DNA from: an uncultured Aquimonas sp.
GTDB taxonomy: Bacteria > Pseudomonadota > Gammaproteobacteria > Xanthomonadales > Xanthomonadaceae
Direction: 5' to 3'
NCBI GenBank assembly: GCA_946481615.1
Contig: CAMLOR010000011.1
Span: 1 to 31,381 of the forward strand
DNA: 31,381 nt
The position numbers and the translations under genes were made by a program. The notes under the pieces were generated by a model. It was given only the letters and a program-made list of their open reading frames with translations, made no database searches and was not told the DNA's origin. This document shows positions 23,588 through 30,050 of the stretch, piece after piece (position 1 is the first letter of the stretch; each line of letters opens with the position of its first letter).

Positions 23588-24393
23588 AGCTGGGTCTCCC
23601 ACGGATAAAGCCTGCGCTTGAGCCACGACATCGCCGAATAGGTGACGAGGGCGAGCGCGATGATGACGATGATGCCGGCGAACACCTGGTCCATCGCCGA
23701 GAAGCGCCGCGCGTTCTGGATCAGCTGGCCGAGGCCTTCGCGCGCGTTCACGTATTCGGCCACGGTGATGTAGGTCCACATCACCGACACGCCCACGATC
23801 ACCGCGTCGGCGATGCGCGGCATGGCGATCGGCAGCACGGCATGGCGCACCGCCTCGAAGGGCGTGGCGCCAAGATCGCGCGCGCTGATCCAGTAGGCCT
23901 GCGGCACGGCGATGATGGCGTCGCGCACCATCGGGATGAGGAACACCACCGCGCCGACGAAGAGGAACAGCACCTTCATCCATTCGCCGATGCCGAACCA
24001 CATCACCATGATGGGCAGCAGCGCGACGACCGGGGCGCTGCGGAACGGGTCGATCAGCGGCGAGAGAAAGGCGTTGATGCGCGGGGCGGCGCCCATCAGC
24101 ACGCCGACCGGAATGCCGATCGCCATCACCAGCGCCGCCGCCGCCACCACGCGCCCGACCGACCACATCGTGGCGTTGAGCAGCAGCGAACGTCCGCCGG
24201 TGTCGTCCCAGGCTAGGTAGCCGAAGGCCTTCGCCACCTTCCACGGTGGCGGCAGCTTGTTCGGCGCGACCCAGCCGAAGCCCGCGATCACGCTCCACAG
24301 CACCAGCACCGTGACCACGGCGCCGATGCCCAGCGCGCGCCGCGTGGACGGCGCGAGCGGGGCGTACGGATTCCACCAGCTCGTCGCGGTCAT
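23584..24393 (-). CDS. ABC transporter permease, SsuC/TauC-like
   Basis: A 269-residue inner-membrane permease with about six hydrophobic segments, the first near residues 20-42. The cytoplasmic coupling segment around A-R-D-L-G-A-T-P-F-E-A-V-R-H-A-V-L-P is the EAA-type loop that contacts the ATPase, and the pattern is that of the BPD_transp_1 family in the nitrate/sulfonate/taurine group. It lies seven bases after the substrate-binding/OmpA gene and overlaps the ATPase gene, so the three form a complete importer unit. A single permease gene implies a homodimer. Confidence 0.93.
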   Translation of the reverse strand: MTATSWWNPYAPLAPSTRRALGIGAVVTVLVLWSVIAGFGWVAPNKLPPPWKVAKAFGYLAWDDTGGRSLLLNATMWSVGRVVAAAALVMAIGIPVGVLMGAAPRINAFLSPLIDPFRSAPVVALLPIMVMWFGIGEWMKVLFLFVGAVVFLIPMVRDAIIAVPQAYWISARDLGATPFEAVRHAVLPIAMPRIADAVIVGVSVMWTYITVAEYVNAREGLGQLIQNARRFSAMDQVFAGIIVIIALALVTYSAMSWLKRRLYPWETQL

Positions 24394-24400
24394 CCGTGGC

Positions 24401-26104
24401 TCAGCGCGTCAGCACGGCGACGCGGGTGCTGCGGTTGGCGGCGCGGCAGTCGTCGAGGCTCAGTCCTTCGGCCTGCGGATTGCGCTCGTTGCACAGCGGC
24501 GCGTCGGGACCGTTGCCAACCACCTGGAAGCGCGCCTTGTCGAACTCCCACTGGCTGACGAGATAGTCGACCACGGCCTGCGCGCGGGCGCGCGACAGGC
24601 GCATGTTGGTTTCGCGCGAGCCGGTGCTGTCGGTGTTGCCGGAGACTTCGAAATAGGCCGAGCCGTTGTTCTCGATGAAGGGCACCATCTCGTCGTCGAT
24701 GGTTTTCTCGGCGCGCTTGCTCAAGCTGGCCTGGCCGGTGGCGAAGTTGACGGTCACCGGCTTGGTGACGGCCGCTTCGCGCTGCGTGGCTTCGGCGCGC
24801 TCGCGCTCGGTGAAGGTGAATTCGGGCTTGGCAGCCTGCTGCACGGCGGCCTGGTTGGCGGCGAGCAGTTTGCGGATGAAGCGCAGGTCGACCGAATCCT
24901 GCGGATTGATCACCGGCGAATTCGGATTGGCCAGCGCACCGGCGCGGCGGTAGATGCCGTCGAAGCGGCGGTAGACGCGCTCGTAGTGGTTGGTGCCGCC
25001 GGCCAGGCCCAGGATGCGGGCATTGTCTTCCAGGCCGGTCCACACGATGTTGTCGAACAGCGACTTCACGAAGGGCTTGCCCTGGTCCTTCGCCAGCAGC
25101 GCGAAGAATTCCTCGGTGCGGATCAGCGCATCGACGGCTTCGTCCGGGTTGGCCTTGGCGGCGTCCACGCCCTGCATCCAGCCCGTGACGAAGTCCTGGA
25201 TGGCTTCCTCGTTGGCCGGGTTCTGCAGCACGCGCTGGTCGCAGACCATCACGTCGTAGATCAGGTTGGTGGCGGTCTTGGTCGAATACACCACTTTCGC
25301 GCCCGGGATGTTCTTGAGCGCCAGCGAGAGGTCCGGATCCCACAGCGCGGCCGCGTCGACGTTGCCCGATTCGAGCGCGGCGCGCACGCCGGCCGTGCCT
25401 TCCTCGGCATTGATGTAGACGTATTTCACCGAGGTCTTGCGGCGCGCCGAGAGGCTGGAGTTCTCGATGGCGTCGATCGTCATGCCGTCCGACGGCGTGT
25501 ACTGCAGCAGGGCGATGCTGCGGTCGGCGAGGTCTTCTACGCGATTGATGGCAGGGTCGCGCGTGATGATGGCGTCGGCGCCCTGAGTGTTGTCGACGAT
25601 CATCACGGTGCGCGCGTCGAGGCCGGCGTTGCGCAGGTTGGGCTGTTCCTGGGCCCAGAAATCCGAAGTGCGCCAGGCGCAGTGCGCGGTGCCCGATTCG
25701 AAGATGGTCGAGAGCGTGGGGATGTCGTCCTGGATGATGAGTTCGACATTGGCGCCGAGCTTCGAATAGATCGAACCGGGCTGCGTGGTGAGTGACTTGC
25801 CGTTGGCGACGATCGCCGGCGCGTAGCCGTGGAAGCTCACGATGCTCACCTTCACCGGATTGCCGGGCGAGCCGAGCGCTCCGCCCGTGGCCGGGCGATC
25901 GGCGTTCGGCGCCGTGGCCGGCGTCGAAGGCGTGGCCGCGTTGGGCGAGGTCGAGGCGGGCGTGTTGCCGTTGGGCACGGGGCCGTCGGCGGTTTTCTCG
26001 CCCTGCACGATGTCGCGCAGGCCAAGATGCCAGGCCGCGGCTGCGGTGCCGCCGAGGATGACGAGCGTGATGAGACCTTTGGCGAGCGGCGTGAGTCGGG
26101 CCAT
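24401..26104 (-). CDS. Membrane-anchored ABC substrate-binding protein fused to an OmpA-like domain
   Basis: A 567-residue fusion. Residues 9-28 form one hydrophobic anchor or uncleaved signal, followed by a T/P/A/N-rich linker (about 38-80). A periplasmic binding domain of the NMT1/TauA/SsuA type spans about 84-340 (V-K-V-S-I-V-S-F at its start, a T-S-D-F-W motif near 146-150, and A-A-L-W-D-P-D). Residues 451-567 are an OmpA_C-like peptidoglycan-binding domain with N490-T-D492-S-T-G and L503-S-R505-A-R-A, plus two cysteines (C538, C553) in its last loop. The ATG at 26104 has AGGA upstream. It should hold the transporter to the cell wall. Confidence 0.92.
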   Translation of the reverse strand: MARLTPLAKGLITLVILGGTAAAAWHLGLRDIVQGEKTADGPVPNGNTPASTSPNAATPSTPATAPNADRPATGGALGSPGNPVKVSIVSFHGYAPAIVANGKSLTTQPGSIYSKLGANVELIIQDDIPTLSTIFESGTAHCAWRTSDFWAQEQPNLRNAGLDARTVMIVDNTQGADAIITRDPAINRVEDLADRSIALLQYTPSDGMTIDAIENSSLSARRKTSVKYVYINAEEGTAGVRAALESGNVDAAALWDPDLSLALKNIPGAKVVYSTKTATNLIYDVMVCDQRVLQNPANEEAIQDFVTGWMQGVDAAKANPDEAVDALIRTEEFFALLAKDQGKPFVKSLFDNIVWTGLEDNARILGLAGGTNHYERVYRRFDGIYRRAGALANPNSPVINPQDSVDLRFIRKLLAANQAAVQQAAKPEFTFTERERAEATQREAAVTKPVTVNFATGQASLSKRAEKTIDDEMVPFIENNGSAYFEVSGNTDSTGSRETNMRLSRARAQAVVDYLVSQWEFDKARFQVVGNGPDAPLCNERNPQAEGLSLDDCRAANRSTRVAVLTR

Positions 26105-26145
26105 CGTGGTGTCCTGCGGGTGAAAGGGATACGGAGTAAACGGAA

Positions 26146-26829
26146 TCAGGTGCGTTGCGGGCCAGGCGCGGCCGGCGCGAACACTTCGGCCAGCCGGCGC
26201 AGGCGATGCGCTTCGGCGTCCAGGCGGGTGCATTCGCGCGTGCAGGCGTCCTTGGCGCCGCGCGCCGCGTCGTGCAAGGCGGCTTTTTCCTCGGTGGCGC
26301 GCGTCACTTCGCGTTCGAGCAGGCCTTCGAGGTCGGCAATCTGCTGGCGGATGCGGGTCACCGCCTCCTGCTGTTTCTGTTCGCGCGCCTCCACGGCGAG
26401 GCGCGCTTCTTCGAGCGCGGCGCGCGCCTGTTCCTCGACCTGCCGGCGGGCCTGGTCGAGGGCCTTGATCTTGCGTTCGGCGTCGAGCAGCGCGTCGTCC
26501 ACCGTCCAGGCATCGTCGGCCGCGTCGAGCGCGGTGACGGCGGCGCGGCGTGCGGCCGGCTCGAGGGCGGCGAGGCCTTCGAGGATCTTGAGCAGTTTTT
26601 CGGCGGGGAAGGGCGACGCGGCCACGCTGCCGGCGGCGTAGATGTCGTCGAAGGGGCGCTGTTCCTGGATGGGCCCGCTCGGCGGCGGGGGCACCGCGGG
26701 TTCGACGGCGGCAGGCGCCGGGTCCGGCGGCGGAACATCGCCCGCAGGCTCGATGTAAGCGGGCTCTTCGGCACGCTGCTCGACTTCCACCAGGCCCACT
26801 TTTTCCAGCGCCCGCAAGAATCTGCTCAA
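26146..26829 (-). CDS. Coiled-coil protein of unknown function, first gene of the PspA/ABC operon
   Basis: A 227-residue protein. The TTG at 26829 is chosen because GGGGAG lies six bases upstream and the helical S-R-F-L-R-A-L-E-K-V-G segment begins at once; no ATG or GTG is near. A short N-terminal helix is followed by a proline-rich linker (about 29-54) and a long A/E/R/Q-rich coiled coil (about 112-215) containing C196 and C200. No signal peptide or membrane helix is evident. I do not recognise a family. It is 41 bases upstream of the substrate-binding gene and opens the operon. A possible -10 (TAAACT, 26875-26870) lacks a good -35. Confidence 0.72.
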   Translation of the reverse strand: MSRFLRALEKVGLVEVEQRAEEPAYIEPAGDVPPPDPAPAAVEPAVPPPPSGPIQEQRPFDDIYAAGSVAASPFPAEKLLKILEGLAALEPAARRAAVTALDAADDAWTVDDALLDAERKIKALDQARRQVEEQARAALEEARLAVEAREQKQQEAVTRIRQQIADLEGLLEREVTRATEEKAALHDAARGAKDACTRECTRLDAEAHRLRRLAEVFAPAAPGPQRT

Positions 26830-26929
26830 GTCCGTCTCCCCAGAAGGCTTGGCTACACCCCGTGCCGGAAGTTTAGCCCGGAACCTTGCCTGCCGAGCAG
26901 GACGCGATGCAGGAGCGTGAGTGACGACG

Positions 26930-26958
26930 TTGCACCAAGCGGCGGATTTGCCTACAAT
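26930..26958 (+). promoter_or_regulatory. Sigma70-type promoter of rpsF-rpsR-rplI
   Basis: TTGCAC at 26930-26935 and TACAAT at 26953-26958 are separated by exactly 17 bases. The predicted transcript starts near 26965, giving a leader of about 112 bases. It lies in the 247-base gap between the divergent coiled-coil gene and rpsF. Confidence 0.75.
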
Positions 26959-26965
26959 TCGCGCC

Positions 26966-27076
26966 CCTTGTCCGGTCCCGGGCAAGGCCCTTGCCTCACC
27001 GCACCGGCATCGTCTGCCCCCGCGGGAGGCTGCCCGCCGCGCAATTCCGCGCGCCGGCATCCAGAAGGAAACATCG
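26966..27076 (+). promoter_or_regulatory. Structured leader of the rpsF operon
   Basis: A hairpin at 26966-26987 (CCTTGTCCG / CGGGCAAGG, loop GTCC) shares its right arm with an alternative hairpin at 26981-26995 (GGCAA / TTGCC), so only one can form at a time. The rest of the leader is very GC-rich, and an AAGGA ribosome site precedes rpsF. S6:S18 leader regulation is known for rpsF in other bacteria; I cannot confirm that motif here by eye. Confidence 0.4.
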
Positions 27077-27469
27077 ATGCGTCACTATGAAGTCGTGTTC
27101 CTGGTCCATCCGGACCAGAGCGAACAGGTCCCCGCCATGATCGAGCGCTACAAGGCGCTGATCGAGGGCGACAAGGGCAAGATCCACCGCCTGGAAGACT
27201 GGGGCCGCCGCCAGCTGGCCTATCCGATCGAGAACCTCGTCAAGGCGCACTACGTGCTCATGAACATCGAGTGCAGCGCGCCGGTGTTGAACGAGCTCTC
27301 GGCCGGCTTCCGCTACAACGACGCGGTGCTGCGCCACCTCGTGATCGCGCGTGACGAAGCCGTCACCGAGCAGTCGCTGATCATGAAGAGCAAGGACGAG
27401 AAGCCGGAGCGTCGCCGCCGCGACGAGGAAGGCGAAGTCGAAGCCGTCAACGACGAAGCCGCCGCCTAA
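27077..27469 (+). CDS. rpsF: Ribosomal protein bS6
   Basis: A 130-residue small-subunit protein that pairs with S18 on the 30S platform. The N-terminus [14 protein letters not shown] and the central [10 protein letters not shown] motif are diagnostic. The C-terminal tail is acidic and arginine-rich, as in other gammaproteobacteria, where S6 can be glutamylated; that modification is not inferable here. ATG 27077 has AGAAGGA upstream. It is first in the rpsF-rpsR-rplI operon. Confidence 0.98.
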   Translation: MRHYEVVFLVHPDQSEQVPAMIERYKALIEGDKGKIHRLEDWGRRQLAYPIENLVKAHYVLMNIECSAPVLNELSAGFRYNDAVLRHLVIARDEAVTEQSLIMKSKDEKPERRRRDEEGEVEAVNDEAAA

Positions 27470-27481
27470 GGAATCGCACCC

Positions 27482-27709
27482 ATGTCCAAGTTCTTCCGCC
27501 GCCGCAAGTTCTGCAAGTTCACCGCCGAGAAGGTGGTCGAGATCGATTACAAGGATCTCAACACCCTGCGCCAGTACATCACCGAGACCGGCAAGATCGT
27601 TCCCAGCCGCATCACGGGCACCAAGTCGCGCTACCAGCGCCAGCTTTCCGCCGCCATCAAGCGCGCGCGTTTCCTGGCCCTGATCCCGTACTGCGACAGC
27701 CACTACTGA
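27482..27709 (+). CDS. rpsR: Ribosomal protein bS18
   Basis: A 75-residue basic protein with the S18 hallmarks [10 protein letters not shown] at the start and the I-x-P-S-R-I-T-G-T-x-x-x-x-Q-R-x-L-x-x-A-I-K-R-A-R segment. Together with S6 it binds the central domain of 16S rRNA. It starts 12 bases after rpsF; there is no room for priB, which separates these genes in E. coli. Confidence 0.98.
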   Translation: MSKFFRRRKFCKFTAEKVVEIDYKDLNTLRQYITETGKIVPSRITGTKSRYQRQLSAAIKRARFLALIPYCDSHY

Positions 27710-27728
27710 GTCCGGGAGCTATCGAATC

Positions 27729-28178
27729 ATGGATCTCATCCTCCTCCAGAAAGTCACGAACCTCGGCGGCCTCGGCGAGAAGGTCAAGGTGAAGCCGGGT
27801 TACGGCCGCAACTACCTCGTGCCGCAGGGCAAGGCCGTGCCGGCCACCGCCGCCAACCTGGCTGCGTTCGAAGCCAAGCGCGCCGAGTACCAGGCCAAGT
27901 CCGACGCCCTGCTGGCCGACGCCGAAGCCCGCCGCACCAAGCTCGAAGGCGCCGCCGTCACGATCAAGGCCAACGCCTCGACCGAAGGCAAGCTGTTCGG
28001 CTCCGTGGGCCCGCGCGACATCGCCGAGGCCTTCACCGCCGCCGGTTTCCCGCTCGAGAAGTCGGAAGTCGTGATGGGCGAAGGCCCGCTGCGCAAGACC
28101 GGCGAATTCGAAGTCACCGTGCACCTGCACGCCGACGTCGAACAGAAGGTCAAGGTCACGGTGGTGCCGGAAGACTGA
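27729..28178 (+). CDS. rplI: Ribosomal protein bL9
   Basis: A 149-residue large-subunit protein. The N-terminal domain has the canonical M-D-L-I-L-L-Q-K-V and [17 protein letters not shown] long connecting helix (about 45-75) joins it to the C-terminal domain with L-F-G-S-V. Length is normal. It starts 19 bases after rpsR and is followed by a clear terminator, so it ends the ribosomal operon. Confidence 0.98.
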   Translation: MDLILLQKVTNLGGLGEKVKVKPGYGRNYLVPQGKAVPATAANLAAFEAKRAEYQAKSDALLADAEARRTKLEGAAVTIKANASTEGKLFGSVGPRDIAEAFTAAGFPLEKSEVVMGEGPLRKTGEFEVTVHLHADVEQKVKVTVVPED

Positions 28179-28204
28179 TCTTCCGCCCGCCGCCTACATC
28201 GACG

Positions 28205-28234
28205 AACGGGCGCCTGCGGGCGCCCGTTTGCGTT
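28205..28234 (+). terminator. Rho-independent terminator after rplI
   Basis: A perfect ten-base-pair stem (28205-28214 with 28219-28228, loop TGCG) is followed by TGCGTTT, giving an interrupted T-tract. It lies 26 bases after the rplI stop and just before the converging HTH gene. Confidence 0.8.
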
Positions 28235-28241
28235 TCCGGGC

Positions 28242-28469
28242 TCAGTCCTCGTCCGGCGTGGGCGGGCCCGGGCGGAATTCGAGCAGGTCGCCCGGCTGGC
28301 ACTCGAGGTATTCGCAGATCCGCTCGAGCGTCGAAAAGCGGATGCCGCGCACCTTGCCGGACTTGAGCAGCGACAGGTTCTGCTCGGTGATGCCGACGAA
28401 CTCAGCCAGCGCCCGCGCCTTCACCTTGCGCCGCGCCAGCATCACATCGAGGCTCACGACGATGGGCAC
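28242..28469 (-). CDS. XRE/HTH_26-type transcriptional regulator (YozG-like)
   Basis: A 75-residue, single-domain helix-turn-helix protein of the Cro/CI class. Residues about 16-37 (K-A-R-A-L-A-E-F-V-G-I-T-E-Q-N-L-S-L-L-K-S-G) form the HTH, followed by F-S-T-L-E-R-I-C-E-Y-L-x-C-x-P-G-D-L-L, typical of the YozG-like regulators paired with DUF2975. The GTG start at 28469 lies two bases after the stop of the DUF2975 gene, so they are co-translated. It probably represses its own operon through the palindrome upstream of the DUF2975 gene. Confidence 0.88.
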   Translation of the reverse strand: MPIVVSLDVMLARRKVKARALAEFVGITEQNLSLLKSGKVRGIRFSTLERICEYLECQPGDLLEFRPGPPTPDED

Positions 28470-28471
28470 GG

Positions 28472-28984
28472 TCAGACGATCTGTTCGTTGTCTTCGGCCA
28501 GGTGCTGCGCCTGCGTCATCACTTGGGTGATGAGCAGGAACAGGCCGCTGGTCAGCAGCGTCCACAGCTGCGATGCCGGCAGGATCAGATGCGGCGGCCC
28601 GAAGGCTTCGATGCCGGAAGCCGCGAGCATCAGCGGCAGCCCGTATTGCACCAGCACCGAACCCATCACCGCCAACGCGAAGGCCCGCAGATGGCCGGCG
28701 GTTTCGGAACGGAACGGCTGGCCGGCTTCGTAGCAGCGCAGCAGGCGCAACAGGCGCAGCAGCCCGGCGATCAGCACGGCGGTGGCGGTGACGTCGACCA
28801 TCCACTGCGGCCATGAAGGGGACTGCGTGCGGTCGAGCTCCGCGCCGATGCGCCCGACCCGGGCCGCGCCGCCTGCGAGGATCCAGGCCTGCGCGAGGCG
28901 CGCGGCCACCACCCCGAGCACGGTGGCGTATACGATCCAGCGGCTGACGCGGGCGAACCGGCTTATTCTCTGAAGAGAAGACAT
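28472..28984 (-). CDS. DUF2975 membrane protein
   Basis: A 170-residue protein with four hydrophobic segments (about 15-38, 62-85, 98-122 and 138-157) and the DUF2975 tail A-Q-x-L-A-E-D-N-E-Q-I-V. The family has no established biochemical role but is regularly encoded directly before a small HTH regulator, as here. The ATG at 28984 gives a leader of only about 13 bases and has no visible Shine-Dalgarno. Confidence 0.85.
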   Translation of the reverse strand: MSSLQRISRFARVSRWIVYATVLGVVAARLAQAWILAGGAARVGRIGAELDRTQSPSWPQWMVDVTATAVLIAGLLRLLRLLRCYEAGQPFRSETAGHLRAFALAVMGSVLVQYGLPLMLAASGIEAFGPPHLILPASQLWTLLTSGLFLLITQVMTQAQHLAEDNEQIV

Positions 28985-29003
28985 GGCTTATGTGTAATAA
29001 GTA

Positions 29004-29033
29004 ATTATTGTTATACGATAAACAATATCGCAA
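29004..29033 (-). promoter_or_regulatory. Promoter and operator of the DUF2975-HTH operon
   Basis: On the minus strand TTGCGA (29033-29028) and AATAAT (29009-29004) are 18 bases apart. An inverted repeat with seven-base arms, TATTGTT at 29006-29012 and AACAATA at 29021-29027, fills the spacer and touches the -10. It is a likely autorepression site for the HTH protein. The 93-base gap is AT-rich compared with its surroundings. Confidence 0.6.
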
Positions 29034-29077
29034 ACTCTCCGCCACCCCCGGGACCACGGGCATCGACGGAGACCTCT

Positions 29078-29932
29078 ATGCAAACCCCTACCACCCAGGC
29101 ACCCCTCGGCGCCCTGGCCGCAATGATCGCCTGCGTCATCCTGGGCAGCATAACCTTCACTTCGCCTTGGTTCCCCCTGGCCCCTCTGGGACAGCTCGAG
29201 CTGGCGACCGGGCATTGGATCAGCGCCACGCTCATCGCGACGCTCGCGATCGGCGGCCTGGGTGTGGCCGTGAGTGTATTCTGGGGCCGCCAGCGCCTGC
29301 GGGATCTCGGCTGGCGGCGCCAGGATCTGATGCCCGCGGCGCTCGTCACGCTGGCGCTGTGGCTCGTCATGCACGCCACCACGGTGCTGACGGCAATTTC
29401 GCAGGACAAGGAACTGGTGCTGGCCGCGGGCTGGAGCGCAGGTGCGTTCGGCGGTGCGATGCTCGGGCCGTTGCTGGCGCAGCTGCTGGGCAACGCGCTC
29501 ACCGAGGAATCGAACTTCCGTGGTTTCCTCTGGCCGCAGCTCGCCTTGCGCTTCGGCAGCCGCTGGCGCGCACCGCTGGCGGTGGCGCTGGCCGCAGTGG
29601 TTTCGCAACTGGTGTTCTCGGCGATGCACGTGCCGATCCGCCTCTACCAAGGGGCCGACAGCGCCGCACTCGCGACCATGCTGGTCAACTTGTTCCTGAT
29701 CGGCCTGGTGTTCTGTCTCATCTATGCCTGGACCCGCAATCTCTTCCTCGTGGTGGGCTACCACGCCCTGCTCAATACGCCCACCCCGATGTTCGAACCG
29801 CTGGGCCCTTCGCCGCAGTTGGTGGCCACGGTGGCGGTGCTGTTGTTCGCGCTGATCGCGTGGCTGACGCGGCGCGCGCGTTCGCGGCGCGCGGTGTTGC
29901 GCAACGCCATCGCGGCATCGTCGCCTGCCTGA
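29078..29932 (+). CDS. CPBP-family intramembrane metalloprotease
   Basis: A 284-residue protein with about eight hydrophobic segments. The three CPBP (Abi) motifs are intact: E143-E144-x-x-x-R148, F180-x-x-x-H184, and H229-x-x-x-N233. Bacterial members are related to the CAAX protease Rce1 and are variously linked to bacteriocin immunity or protein processing; the target here is unknown. The ATG at 29078 has GGAG six bases upstream. It is divergent from the DUF2975 operon and lies between that pair and dnaB. Confidence 0.9.
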   Translation: MQTPTTQAPLGALAAMIACVILGSITFTSPWFPLAPLGQLELATGHWISATLIATLAIGGLGVAVSVFWGRQRLRDLGWRRQDLMPAALVTLALWLVMHATTVLTAISQDKELVLAAGWSAGAFGGAMLGPLLAQLLGNALTEESNFRGFLWPQLALRFGSRWRAPLAVALAAVVSQLVFSAMHVPIRLYQGADSAALATMLVNLFLIGLVFCLIYAWTRNLFLVVGYHALLNTPTPMFEPLGPSPQLVATVAVLLFALIAWLTRRARSRRAVLRNAIAASSPA

Positions 29933-29965
29933 AGCTGCGCTCTCAGTTCCTGAGATACGCACCGG

Positions 29966-29986
29966 TTATCCACAGGGTTATCCGTG
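29966..29986 (+). promoter_or_regulatory. DnaA box and degenerate repeat upstream of dnaB
   Basis: TTATCCACA at 29966-29974 is a perfect consensus DnaA box. A second TTATCC follows at 29978-29983 (full nonamer TTATCCGTG, three mismatches), exactly 12 bases away in the same orientation. They lie 77 bases before the chosen dnaB start. DnaA-dependent control of dnaB is possible. Confidence 0.55.
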
Positions 29987-30050
29987 GACGAAGCGGGGTG
30001 CTTTCGCAATCATGGCCGCGGTCTTTTCCGACCCATCGCATCGGGGTTCC

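Noticed and set aside
26866..26875. Ten-base match CGGAAGTTTA shared with the toxin-antitoxin promoter (403-412)
   Set aside because: The palindrome around it is absent here and a single ten-base match can arise by chance; not enough to claim a common regulator.
29078..29932. Abortive-infection defence gene, because CPBP proteins are also called Abi
   Set aside because: No toxin, phage or defence neighbours are visible, and the name covers many unrelated roles.
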